DNA of 64,000 bases, taken from the NCBI GenBank assembly GCA_963821345.1, contig CAWGDM010000009.1, positions 1 to 64,000 of the forward strand. Reading direction: 5' to 3'. The notes beneath the pieces are model-generated. The model saw nothing but the letters and a program-made list of their open reading frames with translations, made no database searches and was not told the origin of the DNA. The stretch is from WHSW01 sp963821345. GTDB lineage: Bacteria > Actinomycetota > Thermoleophilia > Solirubrobacterales > 70-9. Positions 33,679 to 42,191 of the stretch are shown piece by piece (positions within the stretch are counted from its first letter, which is position 1; every line of letters starts with the position of its first letter). The position numbers and the translations under genes are program-made.

Positions 33679-34167
33679 ATGCATACCCGCAAGACGCGCC
33701 TGATAGGCGCGGGAGTCACAGTCCTCGTCCTCGGCGTCGTCGGCCTCGTCTACGCCGCCTGGACCACCAACGGGTCCGGCAGCGGCTACGCCAAGGCCGG
33801 CACGGCTCAGGACCTTTCGACCGTCGCGACGGCCGTGACCACCGGCGACCTGTACCCGAACGGGAACGGGACCGTGAAGCTGACGGTCCACAACCCGAAC
33901 CCGTACGCGGTCACGATCACCGACGTGACGGCCGGCACGGGCGACGTCACCGCGAGTGGCGGCATCGGGGTGTGTGACATCACCGGCGTCACCTTCCTCG
34001 ATCAGAACGGACTCTCGATCGGGATCCCGGCCAACGGCGACTCGGACGTGATCAACCTGGCCAACGCGGCTCACATGTCGAACGAGTCCGAGAACGGCTG
34101 CCAGGACGCCGTGTTCACGATCCCGGTCCTGATCTCGGGCGCCAGCAGCAACACCGGCGGCAGCTGA
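33679..34167 (+). CDS. Secreted protein with W-x3-GSG motif (cassette gene 1)
   Basis: 162 aa: a signal peptide (GAGVTVLVLGVVGLVYA) followed immediately by AWTTNGSGSGYAKAG, then a beta-rich domain (GTVKLTVHNPNPYAVTITDV). Two Cys (residues near 101 and 137) could form a disulfide; the second lies in ENGCQDAVFTIPV. I know the Trp-Thr/Ser..Gly-Ser-Gly pattern just after signal peptides from actinobacterial surface proteins encoded near pilus or signal-peptidase genes; function unknown. The next gene encodes a paralogue (shared LYP...N...GCQDAxF). Good ribosome site AAGGGGG. Confidence 0.75.
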   Translation: MHTRKTRLIGAGVTVLVLGVVGLVYAAWTTNGSGSGYAKAGTAQDLSTVATAVTTGDLYPNGNGTVKLTVHNPNPYAVTITDVTAGTGDVTASGGIGVCDITGVTFLDQNGLSIGIPANGDSDVINLANAAHMSNESENGCQDAVFTIPVLISGASSNTGGS

Positions 34168-34277
34168 GCACGAGACCCGCCGGCCAGGAACCCTCCGATG
34201 GCTCTGAACGTGGCTGAGATGCGGTCCGGCGTCCCGTCGGGCGCCGGACCGCTCCTGCCGCGCGCAGAGGTTCGGCG

Positions 34278-34751
34278 ATGAGGCGATCGCTCACAGCCCT
34301 GCTGGCGGTGGTGGCCGTGATGGGCGCCACGGTCGCGGCCTACGCCGCTCTGGGTGCGGCGGATCGCGCCGCGCCCGCTCAGCCGTCGATCGAACCGTCG
34401 CCCGTCCGCGTGACCGGCAACGTCGAGGGCCTGTACCCGGGGGTGGCCACGCCCCTGCAGATCCGGGTTCGCAACCGAACCGCCGGCCCGGTGCGGCTGC
34501 GGTGGGTCCGGGCGGTCGTCAGCCGGCCTAACGCGGGCTGCGATCCGCGTTACCTGCAGACCGAACAGATCGACCCCCACCAGAGGATCCCGGCACTCGG
34601 TCGCATCGATCTGGAGATGCCGATCACCCTGAGCGCCGACGCGCCCGACGGCTGCCAGGACGCGATCTTCCCGATCCTCTATCGGACCCGGGTCAACGTG
34701 CTCGGGAGCGCGGGGGACCCGGGCGGCACAGACCCGGGGAGCGCGAGGTGA
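34278..34751 (+). CDS. Secreted paralogue of the preceding protein (cassette gene 2)
   Basis: 157 aa with signal peptide (LTALLAVVAVMGATVAAYA). The mature part keeps the same core as gene 1: GNVEGLYPGVATPLQIRVRN, a CDPRYL segment and DGCQDAIFPILYRTRV, so the two Cys positions correspond. It lacks the Trp motif directly after the signal peptide. It ends in a short Gly/Asp/Pro tail. Its stop overlaps the start of cassette gene 3 by 4 nt, showing translational coupling. Function unknown; likely extracellular. Confidence 0.72.
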   Translation: MRRSLTALLAVVAVMGATVAAYAALGAADRAAPAQPSIEPSPVRVTGNVEGLYPGVATPLQIRVRNRTAGPVRLRWVRAVVSRPNAGCDPRYLQTEQIDPHQRIPALGRIDLEMPITLSADAPDGCQDAIFPILYRTRVNVLGSAGDPGGTDPGSAR

Positions 34752-36397
34752 TCGCCGTGCGTGCGCGAGCCACCCTGCTCGGGTCCGCCCTGGCGCTGCT
34801 CGCCCTGGTTCCCGCGTCGGCGTCCGCGAGCTGGCGGGTCACGGGGTCGGACGCCGCATCGGCGAAGGCGAGCAGCCTGAGTACCGTCGCTCAGCCGACC
34901 GCAGCGATCGCGAGCGGGGGTGTGACCGTCAGCTGGACGGCCCCGAGCTCCGGCGCCCCGGCCACCGGGTACCTCGTCCGGCGCTTCGACGGCTCCGGCA
35001 ACGTCCAGACGATCGGCGCCGGCTGCTCCGGGACGATCACCACGACCAGCTGCACCGAGGCCTCGGTGCCGCAGGGGACCTGGCGCTACCGGGTGACCCC
35101 GGTGAACGCGAACTGGCGCGGCTCCGAGAGCGCCGCGAGCGCCGCGGTCACGATTTCCGCCCCGGCCCTCACCCTCGACCAGTCGTCGGTCGGCTCGCTG
35201 CCGGCCCGGCTCAGCGGCCGGATCACGAACTTCGCCCCGGGGCAGACCGTGTCGTTCCGGCTCGACGGCCTGAACGGGCAGCTGCTCACCGGCACGATCG
35301 CGCCGACCCCGGTGCCCGCGGGCGGGACGGCCACGGTCGACATCACCCTGCCGGCGCAGACGGCTGTGGGGACGCACACGATCTTCGCGCGCGGCAGCGC
35401 CGGCGACACCGCCACCGCCCCGATCTCGGTGCTGACCCGGCAGACCGTCGCGACCAGCGCCTGGGACCTGCGCGACGCGTCGGCCGGCGGCCCGGAGGTC
35501 AACGCCTCCGATCCGATCGGCTTCGGGTCCGACGGTCGCACCGTGGCCACGTCGACGCCGCCGGCCGCGTTCAGAACCGGCCGCTACCTCCAGATCGACT
35601 ACAACGGCCCCCTGCCGACGAACGCCGCGCCCACCTCGGCCGCGTTCGACATCCGCTTCGCCGCCGGCGCCGGCTCGAGCACCGCCTGCTTCTACTTCGA
35701 CCTGCGCCGGGCGTCCACGAACGCGGTGCTCGCCACCCACGGCAGCGCGGCCAACCCGGTCGGGTGCGTGAGCGGGACAGCGCAGACGAGCTTCTCGACC
35801 GCGCTGCCCGCCGTCTCCTCGGCCGCGATCGCCAACGATCTGCGCCTTCGCGTCTACGTCCGGGCCTCGGGCGGCGCGGCGCCGGTGCTTGATCGGGCCG
35901 GCATCTCGGTGGTCAGCAGCCAGGGGACGTTCACCCTCTACGGCGAGGACTTCAGCGACCGGCTCGGCGGCGGCGCCGTCGATCGCAGCTGGCCGTTGGC
36001 AGCCAGGCAAGGCGCCACGTATCCAAGCGCCGCGACCTGGCCGACAGCGTTTGCGTCCAGCCGCTACCTGCGGCTCACGTTCCCGACCTACGTTCCGGCC
36101 GGCGCGACGGTGTCCGGGGCGTCGTTCCGGCACCGCTTCCGCCGCTCCGGAGGCGGGTCGGTGTGCTGGTATCTCGAGGTCATCCAGGGAGCGACCGTGA
36201 TCGGCACCCACGGAAGCCCCGCGGCGCCGATCTCCTGCACGACCGGCAACGGCTACAGGACCGACGACGTCGCGCTGCCGGAGATCAACAGTCCCGCGCG
36301 AGCCAACGGGGCGGTGCTGAAGATCTACATGCGCAGCACGACCGGCGGACGCAGCGAGCACGACTGGGCGCAGCTGACTATCGACTACGCGAACTAG
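34748..36397 (+). CDS. Large secreted FN3-containing surface protein (cassette gene 3)
   Basis: 549 aa: signal peptide (LLGSALALLALVPASASA), then SWRVTGSDAASAKASSLSTV, which resembles the post-signal motif of cassette gene 1 including the ALSTVA-like run. A fibronectin type III-like domain follows (about 45-135: VTVSWTAPSSGAPATGYLVRR), then an Ig-like domain (about 140-225). Two repeated beta-sandwich units come last, each with FRTGRYLQIDY/FASSRYLRLTF, an ACFYFDLR/VCWYLEVI strand and a G-T-H-G-S-x-A-x-P-x-x-C motif. No sortase signal or transmembrane anchor. Probably a cell-surface or matrix protein; start possibly GTG at 34748. Confidence 0.75.
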   Translation: MIAVRARATLLGSALALLALVPASASASWRVTGSDAASAKASSLSTVAQPTAAIASGGVTVSWTAPSSGAPATGYLVRRFDGSGNVQTIGAGCSGTITTTSCTEASVPQGTWRYRVTPVNANWRGSESAASAAVTISAPALTLDQSSVGSLPARLSGRITNFAPGQTVSFRLDGLNGQLLTGTIAPTPVPAGGTATVDITLPAQTAVGTHTIFARGSAGDTATAPISVLTRQTVATSAWDLRDASAGGPEVNASDPIGFGSDGRTVATSTPPAAFRTGRYLQIDYNGPLPTNAAPTSAAFDIRFAAGAGSSTACFYFDLRRASTNAVLATHGSAANPVGCVSGTAQTSFSTALPAVSSAAIANDLRLRVYVRASGGAAPVLDRAGISVVSSQGTFTLYGEDFSDRLGGGAVDRSWPLAARQGATYPSAATWPTAFASSRYLRLTFPTYVPAGATVSGASFRHRFRRSGGGSVCWYLEVIQGATVIGTHGSPAAPISCTTGNGYRTDDVALPEINSPARANGAVLKIYMRSTTGGRSEHDWAQLTIDYAN

Positions 36398-36416
36398 CCG
36401 GCGGGCTCGGCGCGGC

Positions 36417-38126
36417 TTACTCGCGCCTCGTCCGGTCCCCGCCCGCGACCCGGATCGAGCCGCGCATGAACGGGTGGATGCGGCAGAAGTAGGTGTAGGT
36501 CTTGCCGGGCTGGGTGAGCGGCGGGGTGGTGTAGGTGGAGGTGCCGGCGGTCACCCCGGAGTTGAAGATCCCGGTGCCGAAGCCGAGCTGGCCGGAGTCG
36601 AACTTGATCGGCCCGCGGGCGAGCGGGTAGCCGATCCCCGAGCCCCGGTTACAGGGCGCCTTGCATGAGGTGATGCTGTGCCAGGCCTGTTCGGCGTCGG
36701 GCTCGCCGAACAGCGCGTCGAGGTTGGTGAAGGTGACCGTCTGGCCCGGCTGGATCACCGGCGGGCGCATCCGGTACGTCGGCTGGCCCCGAGCCGCGGT
36801 GTAGCCGCCGAGCGAGTAGAGGAAGTCCTGGATCCTGATCCCGTTCGGGCCGACCCGGCGGCCCTTGCTGCGCAGGTCGCGAGGGTCGGGAAGCTTGAGG
36901 TTCTTGTTGGCCTTGTAGTCGATGTTCTCGGGCAGGCGGCCGTGGGTGAGGATGCCGCCCTCGTCGTACATCGCCTTGACCGCGGCGGCGTCGTCGAACG
37001 GGTCGCGGGCGAGCGGGTCGTCGTTGACGGTGCTCACCTCGAGCGGAAACAGCCCCATCGACTCGTACCAGGAGGCCTTGCGGACGTCGTAGGTCGCGTT
37101 CGCCGAGACCACGTCCCCGGCCTTCAGGTGCACGCGCCAGTCGCTGCGGGTGGCGGTCATCGCCACATCCCAGCTGACCGCGCCCGCGGGCTCGTAGTAG
37201 TGGGCGTCGGACCGGTACAGGGGCACGGTCTCCGACGCGTCGTCACCGGCGGTCGAGCCGGCGTCGGGCCCGTCGCGGGAGACCTTCAGGTCCATGTACA
37301 GGCCGCCGGGGTGCAGGTGGCCGACCGCCCAGACCAGCGTGCGGCCGCCGGCGGGCACCGTCCACTGGGCGGCCGAAGAGATGTTCTTGCGCTCCTCATA
37401 GCCCGGCTGCGCGGGATCGGTCGGGACCTCGTCGGGGAAGGTGTACTTGCCGTCCCCGTTGAGGTCGAAACCGCGCTCGGCGTCGAAGACCGGGTAGACG
37501 TGGGGGGTGCCGGCGACGTCCAGGCCGGCGCTCTTGAGCGCGTTGATCCCGGTCGCCGAGGGGCTGGTGGCGGGCACCCAGTCGATCTGCCAGGTGATCT
37601 CCACCTGCCGCCCGCTGCTCGCCGTCAGGTTGTGGATCATGTAGTTGAGGCCCCAGGTGGCGTCGCCGCCGACCCTGAAGCCGTAGCCCTGGGGCATCTT
37701 CCACTCGGTTTTCTCCTCGCCGGTGCCGTAGCCGAAGCCGCTCGGCGCGAGCCAGACGACGTGGTGAAGGTGCAGATCCCAGACGCTCGGCGTGGTCAGG
37801 CTGCCGTCCTCGTGGATCTCGACCATGCTCGGCTTGAACCGGGTGACGTAGCCCTCGGCGGTCGAGCCGGCGGCGAAGGCCGCCGCGTCGCCCGGCCCCG
37901 AGACCTTCTCGGCGTTCGGGCAGGTCTTCGTCGTCCCGAACAGGTTCAGGTTCTGGCCCGGGTAGATCGGGATCGCGTCCGTGTGGCAGTTGAAGGTCGT
38001 CATGTCGGGGTAGCTGGCCGCATCGAGCACCGGATCGTCGGCGAGCGCCGGGGTGGGGCCGAGCAGCAGCACCCCGAGCGTGGCCGCGACGAGGCCGAGC
38101 AGACGGATGTGCGCGCGCCGGGCCAC
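36417..38126 (-). CDS. Secreted copper protein: PHM-like and plastocyanin-like domains
   Basis: 569 aa with signal peptide (LLGLVAATLGVLLLG). A central region has two His clusters, DLHLHHVVWL and VGHLHPGGLYMDL, reminiscent of type II copper monooxygenase folds. The C-terminal about 130 residues form a cupredoxin with ligand set His (AWHSIT), Cys and His (YFCRIHPF) and Met (FMRGSI), a type 1 copper site. There is also a short EF-hand-like DLNGDGKYTFPDE loop. The GTG start at 38126 is chosen because GGAGG lies 9 nt upstream and it directly follows the protease stop (2 nt). It could be a secreted copper oxidase or electron carrier; the reaction is unknown. Confidence 0.7.
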   Translation of the reverse strand: MARRAHIRLLGLVAATLGVLLLGPTPALADDPVLDAASYPDMTTFNCHTDAIPIYPGQNLNLFGTTKTCPNAEKVSGPGDAAAFAAGSTAEGYVTRFKPSMVEIHEDGSLTTPSVWDLHLHHVVWLAPSGFGYGTGEEKTEWKMPQGYGFRVGGDATWGLNYMIHNLTASSGRQVEITWQIDWVPATSPSATGINALKSAGLDVAGTPHVYPVFDAERGFDLNGDGKYTFPDEVPTDPAQPGYEERKNISSAAQWTVPAGGRTLVWAVGHLHPGGLYMDLKVSRDGPDAGSTAGDDASETVPLYRSDAHYYEPAGAVSWDVAMTATRSDWRVHLKAGDVVSANATYDVRKASWYESMGLFPLEVSTVNDDPLARDPFDDAAAVKAMYDEGGILTHGRLPENIDYKANKNLKLPDPRDLRSKGRRVGPNGIRIQDFLYSLGGYTAARGQPTYRMRPPVIQPGQTVTFTNLDALFGEPDAEQAWHSITSCKAPCNRGSGIGYPLARGPIKFDSGQLGFGTGIFNSGVTAGTSTYTTPPLTQPGKTYTYFCRIHPFMRGSIRVAGGDRTRRE

Positions 38127-38128
38127 CG

Positions 38129-39274
38129 TCAGGACCTCCGGCAGCGCCACTTGTTCAGCGGCTTGCGGACGATCTTCCCGGAGGCGGCGCTGACCGAGAG
38201 GGATCGCTTGCACCTGATCTTCGCGCCGCGCTTGCGGCCGACGCCGGAGACCTTGCAGGTGTAGGCGTAGTTCGCGGCCGCGGTGCACGGTGACGCCTGG
38301 AAGCTGCGGCATGCCCGCCAATCGTCGCAGGCGTCGGTGGCGTAGATCCAGGCGTTCTCGCGGGCCTGAGCCGGGGACATCGTCGTCGGCGCGAGGCCGC
38401 CGGCGCCGACGACGTCGGTGCCGCCGGTCATCTGGGCCACGGCGGCCCGGACCGCGGAGCGCATGGGATCGGCGGCGAGCCGCGTGTAGACGCCGGGCTT
38501 GTAGGCGTCACCGCATTGCTTGCCGCCGTAGGAGGTGGCGCCGACGAGCCGGACCTCGCCGGTTGCCAGCGCGACTACGATCGGCCCGCCGCTGTCGCCG
38601 AAGCAGGCGTCGCGGTCGCCGAGGCGCGTCCCGGCGCACATGCTGGTCTGGTCGAACCACGGATACGCCACGCTGCACCAGCTATCGGGCAGGACGGCGA
38701 TCTCGGCGGCGTGCAGGTCGTCGGGATAGGGGCCGTTGGCCCCGTCGAGCGAGCCCCAGCCGCTGATCAGCGCCGCGCGCCCGGTCGCCCAGGCCCCGGC
38801 CTCGCTCGCGCCGGCGATCTTGATCGGGGTGCCGCTCGCCGGGGTCGGGAGCTGGAACAGGACCGCGTCCCACGCGTTGGTCCGCGGGTCATACAGCTGG
38901 CCGTTGCCGTTGGTGAAGTACTGCAGATCCGAGGCGACCGTCTCCTGTCCCTGGTTGGAGCTCAGGCGGGAGCGGCCGGAGACGATGCTGAAGTCCGACG
39001 CCTGGGCGTTGATCTGACCGTGCTCGTTGGCGACGCAGTGTGCCGCGGTGATCACGATCTTCGGGGTCAGCAGGGTCCCGCCGCAGATCGTCCGGTCGGC
39101 GGCGCTGCCCTGGGCGGTGCTCGGCGCCAGCGCGAGCCCGACCTGCCAGGGGTACTGCTCGATCGAGACCGTCGAGCCGCCGATGATCCGGTCGTCGGCG
39201 GGGCGGGCGAACGCCGACGCCGGTAGCGCCAACGCAACCGCGACCCCGACAGCAATCTTTGCCGACCTGCTCAT
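38129..39274 (-). CDS. Secreted trypsin-like serine protease (S1 family)
   Basis: 381 aa. Signal peptide (AVGVAVALALPASAFA), a short pro-segment, the activation-type N-terminus RIIGGS at 29-34, catalytic His in TAAHC, Asp in NAWDAVLFQL, and Ser in FGDSGGPIV; the preceding DRDACFGDSGG places an Asp in the S1 pocket (trypsin-like). The C-terminal 110 residues after the protease fold contain four Cys and a basic end, perhaps a binding module. Start at 39274 (MSRSAKIAVG) gives a proper signal peptide; the frame is open to 39316. Co-transcribed with the copper protein downstream. Confidence 0.88.
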   Translation of the reverse strand: MSRSAKIAVGVAVALALPASAFARPADDRIIGGSTVSIEQYPWQVGLALAPSTAQGSAADRTICGGTLLTPKIVITAAHCVANEHGQINAQASDFSIVSGRSRLSSNQGQETVASDLQYFTNGNGQLYDPRTNAWDAVLFQLPTPASGTPIKIAGASEAGAWATGRAALISGWGSLDGANGPYPDDLHAAEIAVLPDSWCSVAYPWFDQTSMCAGTRLGDRDACFGDSGGPIVVALATGEVRLVGATSYGGKQCGDAYKPGVYTRLAADPMRSAVRAAVAQMTGGTDVVGAGGLAPTTMSPAQARENAWIYATDACDDWRACRSFQASPCTAAANYAYTCKVSGVGRKRGAKIRCKRSLSVSAASGKIVRKPLNKWRCRRS

Positions 39275-39360
39275 CCCTGAGGCGAGCCACTCTAGCGCCG
39301 GCAGGCGTCGGGTCAATCAACCCTTGCATCCGTCGACCGGGCGTGTATAGGATCACCGCG

Positions 39361-39759
39361 ATGGTCGGGGCATCGAGTCGGAAGCTTTTCGTCGCCGCGG
39401 CGCTCGCCGCGCTGGCGATGACGATGGGCCTCGTGTTCGCGAGCGAGTCGCGCGCCGAGGTCGTCAAGTCGTACTGCAGCCCGAGCGGTGACTACTGCAT
39501 CGCGGTCTCGAACCGCAGCGGGCGCGCCAAGCTCGAGATCTCGACCTTCAGCTTCAGCACCTACACGGTGTGCCTCAAGGGCCAGGGCGTCAACTCGTGC
39601 CTCGAGGACATCACCATGCAGCCCGACAGCGAGGGCATTTACTACAGCCGCGTTGACGTGATCCGCAAGTTCCATCCGACCCGGGCAGGCAAGTACAAGG
39701 CCGGCTGGTTCGTCGGCGGCTCGCAGATCGGCAAGACGCTCAAGTTCGCGCTCGGCTAG
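39361..39759 (+). CDS. Small secreted protein of unknown function
   Basis: 132 aa with signal peptide (LFVAAALAALAMTMGLVFA) and a mature domain with four Cys in two pairs (YCSPSGDYCIAV and CLKGQGVNSCLED), probably disulfides. It ends in a beta-strand-rich KYKAGWFVGGSQIGKTLKF. I do not recognise a family. Divergent from the protease with 86 nt between starts. Confidence 0.65.
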   Translation: MVGASSRKLFVAAALAALAMTMGLVFASESRAEVVKSYCSPSGDYCIAVSNRSGRAKLEISTFSFSTYTVCLKGQGVNSCLEDITMQPDSEGIYYSRVDVIRKFHPTRAGKYKAGWFVGGSQIGKTLKFALG

Positions 39760-39805
39760 CGGGCCGCGACGTCACCGGCGGCGCCCGAGCGCTTAGGCTG
39801 CACCC

Positions 39806-40087
39806 GTGGGCTGTCTGGTCGTCCTCTTCGCGCTGATCTCGCCGCGGCTGGCGCTGTTCTTCGTCTGGATCTTCTCCGACCTGCTCAGCCGCGCCTTCGA
39901 CAGCTGGTTCGTGCCCCTGCTGGGCTTCTTCCTGCTGCCGTGGACGACACTCGCCTACGCGGTGATGTGGTCGACCGGGACCAACGACGTCTCCGGGTTC
40001 GAGTGGTTCATCGTCGGGCTCGCGTTCATCGTCGACATCAGCTCCTGGTCGCAGAGCGGCAAGCTCGAGCGACGCAGCAGCTACTAG
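39806..40087 (+). CDS. Small membrane protein
   Basis: 93 aa with three hydrophobic helices (VVLFALISPRLALFFVWIF, WFVPLLGFFLLPWTTLAYAV and FIVGLAFIVDI). Proteins of this size and pattern are common in actinobacteria without known role. GTG start; the stop overlaps the convergent LLM gene by 4 nt. It may be co-transcribed with the secreted protein 46 nt upstream. Confidence 0.65.
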   Translation: MGCLVVLFALISPRLALFFVWIFSDLLSRAFDSWFVPLLGFFLLPWTTLAYAVMWSTGTNDVSGFEWFIVGLAFIVDISSWSQSGKLERRSSY

Positions 40088-41121
40088 CCCAGAACCAGTT
40101 CGGCGGCTGTGCGCACGGTCGCCAGGTCGCCGCCGATCAGCAGCGTGGTCACGAACGACTCGCGCCACGCCTCGAGGTCGTGGCGGATCTTGTCCGGCGG
40201 GCCGATCAGCGACATCTTGTCGATCAGCTCGAACGGGATCGCCTCGGCGGCCTCCTGCTTCTTCCCGGACAGGTACAGGTCCTGGACGGTCTCGACCATC
40301 TCGCCGTAGCCCATCCGGATCGGGACGTTGGCGTGGAAGTTCTTGCCCTTGGCGCCCATGCCCCCGAAGTAGAGGGCGTAGTAGTGGCGCAGCGCGTCGG
40401 CCGCCGCCTCGACGTCGTCGGAGACCAGCAGCGGCAGCGTCGCGGCGACCTCGAAGTCCGCGGCGCTGTGGCGGGCGCCCTCGCGGGCGAAGCCCTCGGC
40501 GAGCGCCTCCTCGTAGGGCTCGAGGAAGTCGGGGGCCAGCAACATCGCAACCCAGCCGTCGCAGATCTCGGCGGACAGTGCGATGTTCTTCGGGCCCTCG
40601 GCGGCCAGGTAGATCGGGATGTCCTCGCGCAGCGGGTGGATCGACGACTTCAGCGGCTTCGCCAACCCGGTGCCGCCGGGCAGCGGCAGCGGGTAGAAGG
40701 GGCCGTCGGCGGTCACCGGCCCCTGGCGCGCCCAGACGTCGCGCAGGATCGCCACGTACTCGCGCGTGCGCGCCAGCGGCTTCTCGAACGGCATCCCGTA
40801 CCAGCCCTCGACCACCTGGGGCCCGGAGACGCCGATCCCGAGGATCATCCGCCCGCCGCTGAGGTGGTCGAGCGTCATCGCCGCCATCGCGGCCGCGGTC
40901 GGCTGGCGCGCCGACATCTGCATGATCCCGGTGGCGAGCTTGACCTTCTCGGTCTGCGAACCCCACCAGGCGAGCGGGGTGAGCACGTCCGAGCCGTAGG
41001 CCTCGGCGGCCCAGATCGAGTCGAGCCCGAGGCCGTCGGCCTCGCGGATCACCTCGAGCACGCCGTGCGGCGGCCCGGCGGTCCAGTAGCCGGTGTTGTA
41101 GCCGAGCTTCAGTTCGCCCAT
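40084..41121 (-). CDS. LLM-class F420-dependent oxidoreductase
   Basis: A 345-aa luciferase-like TIM barrel. LKLGYNTGYW at the N-terminus, SIWAAEAYGSDVLTPL, the cofactor region LATGIMQMSARQPTAAAMAA and LGIGVSGPQVVEGWYG match actinobacterial LLM proteins that use F420 rather than FMN, by family knowledge. Substrate unknown. Single gene, with its promoter between 41121 and the GAP-family gene. Confidence 0.87.
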   Translation of the reverse strand: MGELKLGYNTGYWTAGPPHGVLEVIREADGLGLDSIWAAEAYGSDVLTPLAWWGSQTEKVKLATGIMQMSARQPTAAAMAAMTLDHLSGGRMILGIGVSGPQVVEGWYGMPFEKPLARTREYVAILRDVWARQGPVTADGPFYPLPLPGGTGLAKPLKSSIHPLREDIPIYLAAEGPKNIALSAEICDGWVAMLLAPDFLEPYEEALAEGFAREGARHSAADFEVAATLPLLVSDDVEAAADALRHYYALYFGGMGAKGKNFHANVPIRMGYGEMVETVQDLYLSGKKQEAAEAIPFELIDKMSLIGPPDKIRHDLEAWRESFVTTLLIGGDLATVRTAAELVLG

Positions 41122-41150
41122 CGGCGCGCGATCCTATTCGCCTGGGGCGC

Positions 41151-41804
41151 TCACAGGTGCCCGATGCCGCGGACCAGCAGGTAGGTGCCGATCGCCGCGA
41201 AGACGGCGATCGCGACCAGATAGCCGTAGCGGTCGAGCCAGCGCCGCATCGCCGTCAGGATCCGCTGCGAGCTGCGCGGCGCGGCGACGTAGATGATCAG
41301 CGGGGCGGCGATCGGGAAGATGACCACCGCGCAGGTCAGGGTGAGCGCCAGGGCGCGCTCGAAGGCGGTCACGTCGGCGACGGCGATCTCGCGCAGCAGC
41401 GGACCGAGCGCGACCAGGGCCGAGGCGTCGGTGATCATGAAGATGCCGCCGACGACGAAGAACGCCCCCGGGCTGACCCGCTCGAGCAGCCGCGTCTGGC
41501 TTGCCGCCGAGTCGCGGCGCACCCAGGTGAGCACGGCGAACGCGAGCATCCCGGCCCCGAGCGCGATGTCGAGCCAGGCGAACAGCGAGCCGCCCGGCCC
41601 AAATGTCCCCCTCGAGCCCTTGAAGAAGGCGAGCCCGACGATCCCGACGACGACCAGGACGGCGCCGAACCCGGCGACGAAGGCGCCCGCGCGAACCAGC
41701 GGCCGGTCCTGGGAGGTCAGCATCAGGATCACGATCCCGACGACCGCCGGATTCGACGCCGCGGCCAGCATCAGCGGGAAGGTCCTTTCGAGCAGATCGA
41801 GCAT
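41151..41804 (-). CDS. GAP-family membrane protein (Sap/SfLAP-like)
   Basis: 217 aa with about six membrane helices (for example AAASNPAVVGIVILMLTS at the start and YLVAIAVFAAIGTYLLV at the end). The arrangement, with a conserved ANP/SNP and GTFGPGGS loop, fits the GAP (sulfolipid-addressing, SfLAP) family proposed to move lipids or small molecules across the membrane. The start at 41804 is at MLDLLERTF; the open frame continues upstream. It is divergent from the DUF202 gene, 42 nt apart. Confidence 0.75.
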   Translation of the reverse strand: MLDLLERTFPLMLAAASNPAVVGIVILMLTSQDRPLVRAGAFVAGFGAVLVVVGIVGLAFFKGSRGTFGPGGSLFAWLDIALGAGMLAFAVLTWVRRDSAASQTRLLERVSPGAFFVVGGIFMITDASALVALGPLLREIAVADVTAFERALALTLTCAVVIFPIAAPLIIYVAAPRSSQRILTAMRRWLDRYGYLVAIAVFAAIGTYLLVRGIGHL

Positions 41805-41846
41805 CGCCGCAACTTCTACGCGATCGCCTGGGCTTATCCTTGACCG

Positions 41847-42191
41847 GTGGAGGCCGTCGACGCGACCCGACGCACACGGTTGGCCGGCGAGCGGACCCAG
41901 CTGGCCTGGTGGCGGACCGGCCTCACGGCGCTGGCGGTCGGGATCGGGATCGGGCGGGTGGTGCCCGAGCTCAGCGATTCCAGCGAAACCTGGCCCTACG
42001 TCGCGCTGGGGGTCGCCTACGGCCTCTACGGGGTGCTGCTGTTCGCCTACGGCAACCTGCGGGGCCGGGCGCTCGACGACGCCGTCACCCATGGCGGGTA
42101 CGTCCAGATCGGCCGCTGGGCGAACCTGGTGCTGGCGCTCGGGGGGATCGCGCTCGGGATCGCTACGAGCCTGCTGATCCTGCTCGGATGA
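41847..42191 (+). CDS. DUF202 (YidH-like) membrane protein
   Basis: 114 aa with the DUF202 opening (RLAGERTQLAWWRTGLTALA), where ERTxLAWxRT is diagnostic, and three membrane helices. Role unknown. GTG start. Its stop overlaps the next gene start (ATGA), and that gene in turn overlaps the MBL hydrolase, so three genes are translationally coupled. Confidence 0.85.
   Translation: MEAVDATRRTRLAGERTQLAWWRTGLTALAVGIGIGRVVPELSDSSETWPYVALGVAYGLYGVLLFAYGNLRGRALDDAVTHGGYVQIGRWANLVLALGGIALGIATSLLILLG

Noticed and set aside
36678..38264. 528-aa plus-strand frame opposite the copper protein
   Set aside because: Val/Gly/Arg/Asp-rich mirror text; the minus strand has a signal peptide and copper ligands.
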